From Neorhizobium huautlense (GTDB taxonomy: Bacteria > Pseudomonadota > Alphaproteobacteria > Rhizobiales > Rhizobiaceae): DNA of 64,000 bases. The first letter of the stretch is position 1, and the number at the start of each line of letters is the position of its first letter. Below the pieces are notes generated by a model, which was not told where the DNA came from, searched no databases, and worked only from the letters and a program-made list of their open reading frames with translations. Positions 25,231-34,821 of the stretch are shown here, piece by piece. Made by a program: the position numbers and the translations under genes. The DNA lies in the NCBI RefSeq assembly GCF_030811685.1, contig NZ_JAUSRF010000010.1:124001-188000 (forward strand), in the 5' to 3' direction.

Positions 25231-25940
25231 CAGGCAAAAGCCCTCCGATCCTGGTTATTTTTCAATGGTACCCGATGCAGCACGGAAAATGGTGCGCCGC
25301 GCTGTGGTTCCACGAACACCGTCAGGGCATCGATCCGACGCGGCGTGCCGGTGAAGGCGGCAAAGCGCTCGGTCAGCAACGCATGCATCGCTTCGCGCCT
25401 TTCCTCAGGCACAGGGCCGGTCAGCGTCATGTGGAAACGAAACTCCTCCATGACATAGGGATAACCAAACTCGTGCAGGTAGTTGCGCTGCGCTTCGCTG
25501 AGCTTTTCCGGCTTGCGACGGGCGATATCGGCGTCCGAGAGCGGTGCGCGAAATGGCTCGAAATGTTCGACGATGCTGCCCGCAAAATCCTGAAGGATGG
25601 GGTTGGGCTCACCCGGCACCAGTGCGAAGAAAGGGCCGAGACCGGCGACGACCAGTTCGGGAATGTCGAAGGCCTCAGTCTGAGCGGCGAATGCATCGAC
25701 GGCGGCGACAAGGCTGGCTTCATCCTTGCCATCGGCAAGCGAAAACGGTGCTTTCAGCGTTGCGTGGAAAGCGTAGCGGCGCGGATCGGCGGTGATGGTG
25801 CGCCACTCGTCTTCGGCAAGGCCGGTATCCGCCGGGGCTGAAAGGTCGCGGCCTTCGTAGGCATCGCGGCCGAGCCAGAGGCTTGCTGCCTGCGTCAGCG
25901 CATCATCCTTGGAGGGGGTGAAATAGATCGCATAACGCAT
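25230..25940 (-). CDS. DUF1045 family protein, phosphonate-operon associated
   Basis: A 236-residue protein of the DUF1045 family, found next to phn genes in many bacteria and related in shape to 2H phosphoesterases. Two H-x-T/S-type motifs typical of that fold are visible: YAFHATLKAPF (about residue 57) and FRFHMTLTGPV (about residue 165). It may therefore act on a cyclic phosphate made in phosphonate breakdown, by inference. The ATG at 25940 (MRYAIYFTP) is chosen over an extension to 26114. It precedes phnM and overlaps it by one base. Confidence 0.85.
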   Translation of the reverse strand: MRYAIYFTPSKDDALTQAASLWLGRDAYEGRDLSAPADTGLAEDEWRTITADPRRYAFHATLKAPFSLADGKDEASLVAAVDAFAAQTEAFDIPELVVAGLGPFFALVPGEPNPILQDFAGSIVEHFEPFRAPLSDADIARRKPEKLSEAQRNYLHEFGYPYVMEEFRFHMTLTGPVPEERREAMHALLTERFAAFTGTPRRIDALTVFVEPQRGAPFSVLHRVPLKNNQDRRAFA

Positions 25941-26101
25941 GGAGAATCTGTCCTCGAAATCAGTGTTCGGCCAAGGGTATAGGCCTTGGACGACCGGTTG
26001 TCGCGAAAGCATTTCACAGGCTCGTGACAAAGCTGCGTCGCGGCCGATGAAACCTTTTGCACCTCCTGTACGTTTCCACAGGGTAATAAGGAGACAGGTC
26101 A

Positions 26102-26197
26102 ATGGAAGAAGCAAGCATCATGATCGGCACCGTCATGGCAGTCTTTGCGGCCAGCGGCGTATTGTCGGCCTATTGGTATTCCCGCCACGAGGATTGA
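26102..26197 (+). CDS. Small membrane peptide (31 aa)
   Basis: A 31-residue frame beginning MEEASIMIG. Residues 6-24 form one hydrophobic helix (IMIGTVMAVFAASGVLSAY), followed by a charged tail WYSRHED. AAGGAG lies 8 bases upstream of the ATG, an ideal ribosome-binding site, and a strong terminator follows 34 bases after the stop. A single short helix with a clean Shine-Dalgarno and its own terminator suggests a real small membrane protein, but I do not recognise its family. Confidence 0.55.
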   Translation: MEEASIMIGTVMAVFAASGVLSAYWYSRHED

Positions 26198-26231
26198 TCG
26201 GCGATCATATGGCATTTGTCATTCAGAACGG

Positions 26232-26261
26232 AAAAGGCCGCGTCGGGTGACGCGGCCTTTT
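26232..26261. terminator. Bidirectional intrinsic terminator upstream of convergent gpmA
   Basis: A perfect 13-bp stem AAAAGGCCGCGTC/GACGCGGCCTTTT with a 4-base loop. It serves the small peptide gene on the plus strand and gpmA on the minus strand. Confidence 0.92.
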
Positions 26262-26287
26262 CTGCATGATTACGTCGGTTCGGTCGC

Positions 26288-26923
26288 TCAGTGCGCCTTG
26301 GACATGTCGCCCAGAACCGCCTTGGAGGCGACGCTCGAATCGGCATTGACCGTGTAGACGATCGGCACGCCGGTCGCGAGGTTGACATCCAGGATCTGTT
26401 CCTTGGTCAGGCGGTCGAGAACCATGATCAGCGAGCGCAGCGAATTGCCGTGCGCGGCAACCAGAACCTTCTCGCCCTTGAGGACGCGCGGGAGGATTTC
26501 CGTCAGGTAATAGGGCCAGACGCGTGCGCCGGTATCGCGCAGGCTTTCGCCGCCCGGCGGCGGCACGTCATAGGAACGGCGCCAGATATGGACCTGTTCC
26601 TCACCCCACTTGGCGCGGGCATCATCCTTGTTGAGGCCGGACAGATCGCCGTAATCGCGCTCGTTGAGCGCCTGGTTGCGGATCGTTTCGAGACCGGACT
26701 GGCCGAGCTTGTCGAGCACGATCTTCAGCGTGTTCTGGGCGCGCTTCAGATCCGAGGTGAAGGCGATATCGAACTTGATGCCGGTTTCGGCCAGCGCCTT
26801 GCCGCCGGCTTCGGCTTCTTCAATGCCGAGCGGGGTCAGGTCCGGGTCGCGCCAGCCGGTGAACAGGTTCTTGAGATTCCAGTCGCTCTGCCCGTGGCGA
26901 ACGAGGACGAGTGTGCCGGTCAT
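26288..26923 (-). CDS. gpmA: 2,3-bisphosphoglycerate-dependent phosphoglycerate mutase
   Basis: A 211-residue glycolytic enzyme that interconverts 3- and 2-phosphoglycerate. The phosphohistidine signature is [12 protein letters not shown] (catalytic RHG). [10 protein letters not shown], and [11 protein letters not shown] with the second catalytic His, complete the active site. It is the short alphaproteobacterial form, about 35-40 residues shorter than E. coli GpmA. It lies 27 bases downstream of dapB, probably in the same operon. Confidence 0.97.
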   Translation of the reverse strand: MTGTLVLVRHGQSDWNLKNLFTGWRDPDLTPLGIEEAEAGGKALAETGIKFDIAFTSDLKRAQNTLKIVLDKLGQSGLETIRNQALNERDYGDLSGLNKDDARAKWGEEQVHIWRRSYDVPPPGGESLRDTGARVWPYYLTEILPRVLKGEKVLVAAHGNSLRSLIMVLDRLTKEQILDVNLATGVPIVYTVNADSSVASKAVLGDMSKAH

Positions 26924-26950
26924 GTGGTCATTACCTCCAGTATGTATGTG

Positions 26951-27787
26951 TCAGTTCGAAAGCCCAAGCACGTCGAGCATGGAATAAAAACCCGGCTTCT
27001 TGTCGCGTGCCCAAAGTGCCGCAGCAACACCGCCGCGGGCAAAGATGCTGCGGTCACGTGCGGTGTGGGAGAGTGTCAGCATTTCGCCTTCTCCGGCAAA
27101 CAGCACCGAGTGATCGCCGACGATGGAGCCGCCGCGCAGGGTAGCAAAACCGATCTTGCCGGCTTCACGCGCACCGGTATGGCCATCGCGTACCCGCACC
27201 GAATGGTTGGCGAGCGCGATATCACGGCCACGGGCGGCAAATTCGCCGAGCAGGAGGGCAGCACCGGAAGGCGCATCGACCTTGTGCTTGTGGTGCATTT
27301 CCATGATCTCGATATCCCAGCCCGCCGCCGGCAGCGCTTTTGCCGCCTGTTCGACGAGCACGCCGAGAAGATTGACGCCAAGGCTGGTATTTGCGGATTT
27401 CACGACACGCGCATGACGACCGGCGGCAATGATCTTTTCATTGTCGGCTTCCGAGCATCCCGTCGTGCCGCAGACATGCACGATGCGTGCCTGTGCGGCG
27501 AGACCGGCATATTCGATCGAGGTTGCCGGCGTGGTGAAATCCAGAACGCCATCGGCATGCAGGAAGGCCTGCAGCGGATCGGTGGTCAGGGGAATGCCGA
27601 GAAAGCCGACACCGGCCAGTTCGCCGGCATCCTTGCCGATGAAGGGTGAGCCTTCACGGCCCACCGCCGCATGCAGGCGAACCCCTTCGGTCTCCTGAAT
27701 GATGCGGATCAGCGATTGCCCCATTCTGCCGGCTGCGCCCACGACCACGAGCTTCATGTCGGTTTCGGTCTTGGGCGTTGCAGGCAT
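26951..27787 (-). CDS. dapB: 4-hydroxy-tetrahydrodipicolinate reductase
   Basis: A 278-residue NAD(P)H-dependent enzyme of lysine and diaminopimelate synthesis. The dinucleotide fold is visible as [21 protein letters not shown], the catalytic-loop [16 protein letters not shown] (His and Lys) and the C-terminal region follow in the normal order. The start is placed at 27787; a second ATG 30 bases downstream (MKLVVVG) also gives a full domain. It sits between the MsbA-like exporter and gpmA on the minus strand with short gaps, suggesting one transcript. Confidence 0.96.
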   Translation of the reverse strand: MPATPKTETDMKLVVVGAAGRMGQSLIRIIQETEGVRLHAAVGREGSPFIGKDAGELAGVGFLGIPLTTDPLQAFLHADGVLDFTTPATSIEYAGLAAQARIVHVCGTTGCSEADNEKIIAAGRHARVVKSANTSLGVNLLGVLVEQAAKALPAAGWDIEIMEMHHKHKVDAPSGAALLLGEFAARGRDIALANHSVRVRDGHTGAREAGKIGFATLRGGSIVGDHSVLFAGEGEMLTLSHTARDRSIFARGGVAAALWARDKKPGFYSMLDVLGLSN

Positions 27788-27816
27788 TCAGGCAGGCTCC
27801 GTATTGATGCAGTCGT

Positions 27817-29628
27817 TCAGTCTTCGGTCGCAGGCGCTTCGATCGGCGAAGCCTGCAGATTGTTGAGGCGAGCGTAGAGGCCGTCCTTGCGGTTAGCAAG
27901 CTCCTCGTGCGTGCCCTGTTCCATTACCTGTCCCTCGTTCATCACCACGATCCTGTCTGCCTTGACGACGGTAGACAGGCGGTGGGCAACGACGATGACG
28001 GTGCGATCCTTCATGGCGACATCGAGTGCCTTCTGGACAGCAGCTTCCGATTCGTTGTCGAGCGCCGACGTTGCTTCGTCGAGCAGCAGGATCGGCGCAT
28101 TGCGAACCAGTGCGCGGGCGATCGAAAGGCGCTGGCGCTGGCCGCCCGAAAGCGTGATGCCGTTTTCGCCAACCGGCGTGTCGTAACCCTTGGGCTGCGC
28201 GAGAATGAAATCATGCGCATGGGCAAGACGAGCCGCGTCTTCGATTTCGACGTCCGTCGCCTCGGGTCGGCCGTAGCGAATATTGTCGCGGATCGAGCCC
28301 TCGAACAGGTAGGGCTGCTGAGAAACATAGGCGAGCTGGCGGCGCAGCGAGGTTTTCGTGACCTTGGCGATATCCTGTCCGTCGATCAGGATCGCGCCTT
28401 CCGTTGGGTCATAAAACCGCGGGATGAGCGCGATGATCGTCGATTTTCCGGCGCCGGATGGGCCGACCAATGCCGTGGTCTTTCCACCTTCGGCAACGAT
28501 ATCGACGCCTTTCAGAATGGCGGCACCGTCGCCATAGGCAAAACTGACGTTTTTGAGCTCGACCCTGGCTTCCGTGACGACCAGATCGGCGGCATCGGCC
28601 ACCTCGCGCTGCTGCGGCTGCAGGTCGAGCAGCGCATAGATCATGCGGGCGTTGACGACCGCGCGTTCGATCTGCACCTGTAGCTTGGCAAGGCGTCGGG
28701 CCGGGTCATAGGCCATCAGCAGCGCGGTGACGAACGAGAAAAAAGCGCCTGGCGGCACATTGTCGTAGATCGAGCGGAAAGCGGCATAGGCCAGCACGCT
28801 TGCGATCGACAAGCCGGCGAATGATTCAGTCAGCGGCGAGGTGCGTTCCGACAGGCGGGCAATGCGGTTGGCGCGTTTTTCGGCCGTCGCGATGATGCTC
28901 TGGACCTTGTTGTCCAGTTGCTGTTCCATCGTGAAGGCCTTGACGATGGCGATACCCTGCACGGTTTCCTGCATGGCGCCCAGCACATGGCTGTTGACCT
29001 CGATGGCTTCCTTTGTGGCGGTGCGCAATCGGCGTGACACGTAACGCAGGGCATAAATAAGAGGTGGAGCAACGGCGAACACGATCAGTGACAGAACCCA
29101 GTCCTTGCTGATCATCACGCCGATCAGCGCGACGAGTGTCAACAGGTCGCGGGCAGTCGACGTCACTGTCAAATTGAGCACGTCGCGGATGCCGCTGACG
29201 TTCTGGCTGATCTGGGCGGCCAGACGAGCTGAGCGGGCTTCACTGAAGAAACCGACCGACAGGCTCATCAGATGCGTATAGAGGCGGCGCTGATAACGGG
29301 CGACGATATTGTTGCCGATCTTGGCGAGCGCCACGGCCTGGCCATAACCTGCAAAACCACGCAACACGAAAACGGCGAAGATGGAGCCACAGATTAGCAC
29401 GACGAGGTCGGCGCGCTTGTTGGCAAACGCTTCGTTGACGACCGATTCCATGATCCAGGCCGTGAACGCAGTGCTGCCGGCGACGACGATCAGACAGGCA
29501 ATGGCAAAGGCATAACCGCGGATATGGTCACGTCCGTTTTCGGCGATAACCCGCTTCAGCGTGGCGGTCACCATGCCGGTATCGACTTCGGTTTTTCTTT
29601 TCTTGTGCGCTTTCAACAAGCCTTCCAA
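27817..29628 (-). CDS. ABC exporter, fused permease and ATPase (MsbA-like)
   Basis: A 603-residue half-transporter: six membrane helices in the first 330 residues, then an ATPase domain. Walker A is GPSGAGKST, the signature is [10 protein letters not shown], Walker B is ILLLDEATSALD and the switch His lies in VIVVAHRLS. It works as a homodimer, moving a lipid or other hydrophobic substrate out of the cytoplasm. The overall shape fits MsbA and multidrug/lipid exporters; the exact substrate cannot be read. The gene lies 30 bases upstream of dapB, but 153 bases separate it from glk, so it may have its own promoter. Confidence 0.9.
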   Translation of the reverse strand: MEGLLKAHKKRKTEVDTGMVTATLKRVIAENGRDHIRGYAFAIACLIVVAGSTAFTAWIMESVVNEAFANKRADLVVLICGSIFAVFVLRGFAGYGQAVALAKIGNNIVARYQRRLYTHLMSLSVGFFSEARSARLAAQISQNVSGIRDVLNLTVTSTARDLLTLVALIGVMISKDWVLSLIVFAVAPPLIYALRYVSRRLRTATKEAIEVNSHVLGAMQETVQGIAIVKAFTMEQQLDNKVQSIIATAEKRANRIARLSERTSPLTESFAGLSIASVLAYAAFRSIYDNVPPGAFFSFVTALLMAYDPARRLAKLQVQIERAVVNARMIYALLDLQPQQREVADAADLVVTEARVELKNVSFAYGDGAAILKGVDIVAEGGKTTALVGPSGAGKSTIIALIPRFYDPTEGAILIDGQDIAKVTKTSLRRQLAYVSQQPYLFEGSIRDNIRYGRPEATDVEIEDAARLAHAHDFILAQPKGYDTPVGENGITLSGGQRQRLSIARALVRNAPILLLDEATSALDNESEAAVQKALDVAMKDRTVIVVAHRLSTVVKADRIVVMNEGQVMEQGTHEELANRKDGLYARLNNLQASPIEAPATED

Positions 29629-29781
29629 TCACCAAAACTTTGACGCAAAAGCGCCCCTGTTGGACGCGCGTCTTAACCAGTTGGTAGCGTTTTGGCTAGC
29701 CGAGCCAAGATATTCGGAGGCCTTGTTGCATTTGTGCAGGCCAACCGGGCACGCGCAAAGGTGCCCGGTCACATTACATAT

Positions 29782-30804
29782 TTACCGCTGCCAGCGGCGT
29801 TCGTCCATGGAAACGCCATAGGCGGAAGGCTTGCGGGCAAAACTCGCAAGGCCGGCCAGCGCTGCCTGCGGATGGGTGACAACGAAGGTCGGAATGGTGG
29901 TGAGCAGTTCGGTATGCGGCGCCTTGTCCTCGAAGGCGGCGCGGAATTCCGGCTTTTTCAGCGCGGCCAGTATTTTCTGGGAAATGCCGCCGGCAAGATA
30001 AACGCCACCGCGCGCCATGAAGATCAGCGCCATGTCGCCCGCCACGCGGCCGAGATAGGTCGCAAACAGCGACAGGGTTTCCACCGCTTGCGGATTGGAA
30101 CCGTCAAGGCCGGCAGCCGTGACGTCGGCAGGCTCGTTTAACGATGCTTCGACGCCATCGGCCTTGCAGATCGCCTGATAGATATTGACCACGCCGCGAC
30201 CGCTGAGGATTTCTTCGGCCGAGACACGATCCTCGATGCGCTTGAGATGCGGGAAAATGGCAAAATCCCGCGTCGAGCGCGGGCCGACATCCACATGTCC
30301 GCCTTCGCCCGGAACCGGGAACCACATGTCGCGGGCATGCACAAGGCCCGCAACGCCAAGACCCGTGCCGGGGCCGAGAACGACGCGCGAAGCCATGTGT
30401 GGCTGATCTACCGGGCCGAGGGTTTCGCGATGTTCCGGACCAAGCTCGGAAGCCGCCAGTGCCTGGGCCTCGAAGTCGTTGACGATGAGAACGTCATCGA
30501 AGCCGAGTTCGGAAATCATTTTTTTCGGCCGGACGATCCAGTCGCAATTGGTGAGGTCGATCTCGTCGCCATCGATCGGGCCGGCAACAGCCAGAATGGC
30601 CGAGCGCGGTTTCAGATCACTGCCATCCAGCACGACTTTTTGAATTGCCTCATCGATCGTTGCGTAATCGGCCGTCTTGACGCTGACAAAGGGTGTCGCT
30701 GCGGCCGTCGCATCCGCCAGAACGGAGAAACGGGCATTGGTGCCGCCGATATCGCCGAGAAGGATGGGAAAGGGCAGTGCATCGGTTTTCATGCTGTCGG
30801 CCAT
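29782..30804 (-). CDS. glk: Glucokinase
   Basis: A 340-residue cytosolic enzyme of the Glk/ROK-related family that phosphorylates glucose with ATP. Visible motifs are the phosphate loop [13 protein letters not shown], the sugar-binding LTNCDWIV and [10 protein letters not shown] (catalytic Asp), [10 protein letters not shown], and VPGEGGHVD. The length is normal for the proteobacterial Glk family. It follows mgsA with an 8-base gap, so the two form one operon. Pairing with mgsA, a safety valve for excess triose phosphate, makes sense for control of sugar influx. Confidence 0.95.
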   Translation of the reverse strand: MADSMKTDALPFPILLGDIGGTNARFSVLADATAAATPFVSVKTADYATIDEAIQKVVLDGSDLKPRSAILAVAGPIDGDEIDLTNCDWIVRPKKMISELGFDDVLIVNDFEAQALAASELGPEHRETLGPVDQPHMASRVVLGPGTGLGVAGLVHARDMWFPVPGEGGHVDVGPRSTRDFAIFPHLKRIEDRVSAEEILSGRGVVNIYQAICKADGVEASLNEPADVTAAGLDGSNPQAVETLSLFATYLGRVAGDMALIFMARGGVYLAGGISQKILAALKKPEFRAAFEDKAPHTELLTTIPTFVVTHPQAALAGLASFARKPSAYGVSMDERRWQR

Positions 30805-30812
30805 GGGAAATG

Positions 30813-31193
30813 TCAGCCTTTCTGGAAATCGATAAATTTTTCGGCGGACGCGCGGTTGAGCGCCATCGGGATGTCGTAGACGGTGGCAAGACGCGTGAGT
30901 GCCTTGACGTCGACATCATGGGGGAGCGCGGAAAGCGGATCGATGAAGAAGATCAGCATGTCGACCTCGCCGGTCGCAATCATCGCGCCGATCTGCTGGT
31001 CACCGCCAAGCGGGCCGCTTTTCAGGCGTGTGACGTCGAGGTTGGGCGCTGCGTCCAGAACCCGGCCACCGGTCGTGCCCGTGGCCACGATCCTGAATTT
31101 CGCCAGTGACGCCTGATGGGCGCGGGCGAAATCCGCCATGTCGTCCTTTTTCAGGTCATGCGCGATCAGCGCAATACATTGCTTGTCCGACAT
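30813..31193 (-). CDS. mgsA: Methylglyoxal synthase
   Basis: A 126-residue enzyme that converts dihydroxyacetone phosphate to methylglyoxal and phosphate, relieving sugar-phosphate stress. The family segments are [38 protein letters not shown] (catalytic Asp) and [15 protein letters not shown] (His). The ATG at 31193 is used; the frame continues upstream to 31292 but without family similarity. It is the first gene of the mgsA-glk pair. Confidence 0.95.
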   Translation of the reverse strand: MSDKQCIALIAHDLKKDDMADFARAHQASLAKFRIVATGTTGGRVLDAAPNLDVTRLKSGPLGGDQQIGAMIATGEVDMLIFFIDPLSALPHDVDVKALTRLATVYDIPMALNRASAEKFIDFQKG

Positions 31194-31277
31194 GTTTTCT
31201 CCTCGCCCGTGGAACTTATAGGGCTTTTGCCTGCGATTTCCATAGCGTCTGCCAGCTTCGGCAGGGCGCCATGGATT

Positions 31278-31577
31278 TCTAGAGCGGTTCATCGTTAAAT
31301 GGAATCAGTTCTGTTGGCTCAAACGGAGTCGGATGGTCGCATGGCCGGCGCGCGTCGTAGCCAAAGCATACGGCCAAGCCGGCCATGCGATCAGACGGCC
31401 CGTTTCAGCCAACCCCGGTGGTTCGCTTGCGAACCACTTGGGCCGGGCATCTTTCCGCCGGGATCAGCGGCGATCGGCTCGCACGTACCGGGAGGTATGC
31501 ACTTCGCCAATCGCCACTGCCCCAACGAAAACCTGCTCCGGCAGAACTGTTTCCATTTAACGATGAACCGCTCTAGA
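31278..31577. mobile_element. MITE-like element with 36-bp terminal inverted repeats
   Basis: The left end (31278-31313) and the right end (31542-31577) are inverted repeats of 36 bases with a single mismatch, beginning TCTAGAGCGGTTCATCG. The 228 bases between them hold further palindromes, e.g. GCATGGCCGGC...GCCGGCCATGC and GGTTCGC/GCGAACC, and no credible gene. A non-coding, 300-bp unit with long terminal repeats is typical of a miniature inverted-repeat transposable element. CTAG at both ends could be the duplicated target; this is inference. It occupies the gap between mgsA and mepA. Confidence 0.75.
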
Positions 31578-31612
31578 CCGGAGATCAGGTTTTTGCCAAC
31601 AGGCATCGTCAC

Positions 31613-32659
31613 TTAGTTGGAAGGCCGCGCACGCGGGAGCGGCACGTCGGCCGGGGGGGCGTTGGTGATCGCAGCCGCACCACCATCCGGCTGGACGGCC
31701 GAGGAGCGTGGGGCAACGCGCGTGCTTCCGCTGGTAACGGCGGCAATCGCCGGATCATCCGGAGCGGAAAGCACGGCGGCGCAGGCTTTTGGAAGATCCG
31801 ACAACATGACCTGACGCGGCTTGACGGGTTTTTCGCTCGGATCCTTCTTCGGCTTGGCCCAAGGCTCCGGCGTGAACCACCACGCGAGCGATTTGTCGCA
31901 GCCATCGCCTGCCGGCACCGATGTCTGCGGCCTGCAATTCGCATCGCCTGTCGGGCAGCGCATGCGGATATGAAAATGCTCGTCGTGACCATAGATCGGC
32001 CGCACCTTGCCGAGAAGAGAGCGGTTTCCGGTCCAGGTCTCGCACAGCTTCTTCTTGATGGCCGGATTGACGAAAATCCGCTCCACATCGGGATAGCTTG
32101 CCGCCTGCATGACCAGTTTGGCATGCGTAAAGGTCCAGCGTCGCTGATCGACGGTCAGGAACTTGCTCTTGTCGAGCATGGAGGTGAAGGGCAGTTTTTC
32201 GCGCTCGGCCGCCGTCATGTGCCGCTCCGGCATCGGCGTGAACCAGATATCGGCATCGAGCCCGATCTGGTGCGAGGCGTGGCCGGTCAGCATCGGTCCG
32301 CCGCGGGGTTGGGAAATGTCGCCGATCAGGATGCCTGACCCCCAGCCCAGCCGGGCCGCGTCCATGGAAAAACGCTGCAGAAGAGCGACAAGCTGCGGCT
32401 GGCCCCAGCGACGATTGCGCGAAAGGCGCATGGCTTGCCATGTCGGTCCATCCTCGGGCATGGCGACGGCGCCCATCTGGCAACCTTTTGCATAGGACCC
32501 GATCGGCGTGGAAGCGCCATCCGACGGAAGAGCGACATGGCCGAACAGCTGCTTGGCGGGCGTTCCTTCCTGCGCGAGAACTGGCTCCATCATGGCGCTG
32601 CAAAGCATGACTGCTGCCGTCAGGCCGCAGAAGGTTCTGGAAATCGCTGTCATTCTCAT
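31613..32659 (-). CDS. mepA: Penicillin-insensitive murein endopeptidase (MepA)
   Basis: A 348-residue periplasmic zinc peptidase that cuts D-Ala-mDAP cross-links in peptidoglycan. An N-terminal signal peptide (about 28 residues, ending PVLAQ) is followed by the M74 peptidase fold: the metal-binding GHASHQIGLDADIWF (H-x6-D) and YGHDEHFHIRMRCP (second H-x-H). A Pro/Ala/Arg-rich tail of 70 residues follows and is not part of the family core. ATGs at 32659 and 32653 both fit; the open frame further upstream has no signal-peptide character. The gene is divergent from yejA, with 178 bases between. Confidence 0.93.
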   Translation of the reverse strand: MRMTAISRTFCGLTAAVMLCSAMMEPVLAQEGTPAKQLFGHVALPSDGASTPIGSYAKGCQMGAVAMPEDGPTWQAMRLSRNRRWGQPQLVALLQRFSMDAARLGWGSGILIGDISQPRGGPMLTGHASHQIGLDADIWFTPMPERHMTAAEREKLPFTSMLDKSKFLTVDQRRWTFTHAKLVMQAASYPDVERIFVNPAIKKKLCETWTGNRSLLGKVRPIYGHDEHFHIRMRCPTGDANCRPQTSVPAGDGCDKSLAWWFTPEPWAKPKKDPSEKPVKPRQVMLSDLPKACAAVLSAPDDPAIAAVTSGSTRVAPRSSAVQPDGGAAAITNAPPADVPLPRARPSN

Positions 32660-32837
32660 CTGCCGCAAATCACTCTGTTGCTCTGGTTTTACCGTGAAAC
32701 CGGATTTTGGTGAAATGGAGATGCACGATGGTGGCGTGTATCTTGCCGATAATACGCTTGTGAGAGATGCGCTCCTGTTTTTCGCCCTGTTTTGCCTTAT
32801 GCTTTGCCGCAACGCGAAAATGCAGAAGAGGTTTCGA

Positions 32838-34691
32838 ATGGCTTGGTCCCGGCTGAAGACAGGTTTGGCAATCGTTATGGCAACGACTGTCGCGGCAGTG
32901 TCGGGAGTGCAGGCGCAGGATGCAGGGCAGGAGCCGAAATGGCGGCATGGGGTGTCTCTCATGGACGAGCCAAAACTGCCGGCGGATTTCAAGCAGTTTC
33001 CGTATGTTAATCCCGACGCCCCGAAGGGTGGGGTGCTGAATCTGTCTGGTGATGGAACCTTTGATTCGTTCAATCCCGTGCTCGCATTGCGTGGAAAGCC
33101 AGCGTCGGGCTTGTCCATGGTGTTCGACACTCTTCTCAAGTCGAGCGAAGACGAGGTATCGACCTCCTATGGGCAATTGGCTGAAGCATTGAGTTATCCC
33201 GACGATGTATCGTCGGCGACTTTCCGGCTGCGAGCCGCAGCAAAGTGGGCTGACGGACAATCCGTGACGCCCGAGGACGTTGTGTTCAGCTTTGAGAAAA
33301 TCAAGGAACTCAACCCCACGCAGGCAGGTTACTATCGCCACGTCATATCTGCGGAAAAGACGGGTGAACGCGAAGTCACCTTCCGTTTTGACGAGAAAAA
33401 CAATCGTGAACTGCCTTCGATCGTTGGCCAGTTGTCGATCGTTCCAAAACACTGGTGGGAAGCGAAAGACGCCAAAGGCCAGCCGCGTGACATCTCCAAG
33501 ACGACCCTAGAACCGGTCATGGGGTCCGGGCCCTACAAGATTGTTGCTTTCTCGCCCGGCTCAACCATCCGTTACGAGCTGCGAGACGATTACTGGGGCA
33601 AGGACATTCCCGTCAATCGCGGCCAGTATAATATCAAGACCATCAACTATACCTATTTCGCTGACAATGATGTGGAGTTCGAGGCATTTCGCAGCGGTAA
33701 TATCGACTTTTGGCAAGAGACGCAGGCCACCCGCTGGGCGACACGTTATGACTTTCCAGCTTTCAAGGATGGTCGGGTCAAGCGCGAGGAAATACCCAAT
33801 CCATTCCGCGCGACCGGGATCATGCAGGCGCTTGTTCCCAACACCCGTCGAGATCTCTTCAAGGATCAGCGCGTTCGAAAGGCTCTGAACTACGCCTTTG
33901 ATTTCGAAGAGATCAACCGCACCATGATGTACAGCCAGTATGTGCGGGTAAATAGTTTCTTCTTTGGAACGGAACTGGCGTCTTCGGGTGTCCCCGAGGG
34001 CAAAGAACTCGATATCCTGAACAGCATCAAGGACAAGGTGCCTGCTGCCGTTTTCTCCAAGCCCTATACAAATCCCGTTGGCGGCGATCCTCAGAAAGCG
34101 CGCGACAATCTGCGACAGGCCGTGGGCCTGCTCAAGGAGGCCGGCTGGGAACTCAAGGGTAACAGGATGGTCAACGCCAAGACAGGCGCACCTTTTTCCT
34201 TCGAGATTCTCTTGAGCAGCCCCCAGCTTGAGAGAATCGTTCTGCCTTTCACACAGACGCTGAAACGCATTGGTATCGATGCCCGCATCAGAACGGTGGA
34301 TTCGTCTCAATATACAAATCGTGCACGAAGCTTCGATTATGACATGACCTGGGTTGTCTGGGCGCAGACGCTCAATCCCGGCAATGAGCAGCTATATTAT
34401 TGGGGCTCTAAGTCGGCCGAAACGGATGGCACGCGCAATTACGCGGGTATCATCGATCCCGGTGTCGATGACCTGATCAACAAGGTGATTTTCGCCAAGG
34501 ATCGGGATGACCTCATCGCCTCGACGCGAGCGCTCGATCGGGTGCTGCTGTCGCATGATTATGTCATTCCGCTCTATTACATGATGGCGATGCGCGTCGC
34601 CTATTGGGACAAGTACCAACGGCCACAGAACCTGCCTGAATACGGTATCGGTTTTCCCGATGCCTGGTGGTCGAAAGACGCGGCCAAGTGA
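32838..34691 (+). CDS. yejA: Peptide ABC transporter substrate-binding protein (YejA type)
   Basis: A 617-residue periplasmic binding protein of the family 5 solute-binding fold. A signal peptide (about 28 residues, ending GVQAQ) is followed by the family 5 start, with WRHGVSLMDEPKLP and YVNPDAPKGGVLNLS, as in YejA. The ATG at 32838 has AGAGG 6 bases upstream. It leads the yejABE-TA-yejF operon. Members import oligopeptides, and in E. coli the Yej system brings in microcin C. In S. meliloti the Yej importer has been linked to tolerance of plant NCR peptides. Confidence 0.93.
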   Translation: MAWSRLKTGLAIVMATTVAAVSGVQAQDAGQEPKWRHGVSLMDEPKLPADFKQFPYVNPDAPKGGVLNLSGDGTFDSFNPVLALRGKPASGLSMVFDTLLKSSEDEVSTSYGQLAEALSYPDDVSSATFRLRAAAKWADGQSVTPEDVVFSFEKIKELNPTQAGYYRHVISAEKTGEREVTFRFDEKNNRELPSIVGQLSIVPKHWWEAKDAKGQPRDISKTTLEPVMGSGPYKIVAFSPGSTIRYELRDDYWGKDIPVNRGQYNIKTINYTYFADNDVEFEAFRSGNIDFWQETQATRWATRYDFPAFKDGRVKREEIPNPFRATGIMQALVPNTRRDLFKDQRVRKALNYAFDFEEINRTMMYSQYVRVNSFFFGTELASSGVPEGKELDILNSIKDKVPAAVFSKPYTNPVGGDPQKARDNLRQAVGLLKEAGWELKGNRMVNAKTGAPFSFEILLSSPQLERIVLPFTQTLKRIGIDARIRTVDSSQYTNRARSFDYDMTWVVWAQTLNPGNEQLYYWGSKSAETDGTRNYAGIIDPGVDDLINKVIFAKDRDDLIASTRALDRVLLSHDYVIPLYYMMAMRVAYWDKYQRPQNLPEYGIGFPDAWWSKDAAK

Positions 34692-34704
34692 GCCGGCCGC
34701 CGCG

Positions 34705-34725
34705 GGGCTTGCCTTGCGCAAGCCC
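34705..34725 (+). promoter_or_regulatory. Stabilising hairpin between yejA and yejB
   Basis: A GGGCTTGC/GCAAGCCC stem (8 bp) lies 14 bases after the yejA stop, with no T run. Such hairpins behind a binding-protein gene commonly protect the upstream mRNA and give higher levels of the binding protein than of the permeases. Confidence 0.5.
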
Positions 34726-34821
34726 AACTGGTCCAAATGACCCGATGATTCGCATGAATACAGAAATGCCGTTTTCGCCGGCCTCCGGTGAAACGCACAC
34801 AACGACGATCAGGGAGCGCTG

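Noticed and set aside
24397..25458. 353-codon plus-strand open frame opposite phnM and DUF1045
   Set aside because: Fully antisense to two coupled genes with recognisable motifs; no motif of its own.
29738..29770. GTGCCCGGT/ACCGGGCAC palindrome after glk as an intrinsic terminator
   Set aside because: The stem is strong but no T tract follows on the minus strand, so termination is not supported by the sequence.
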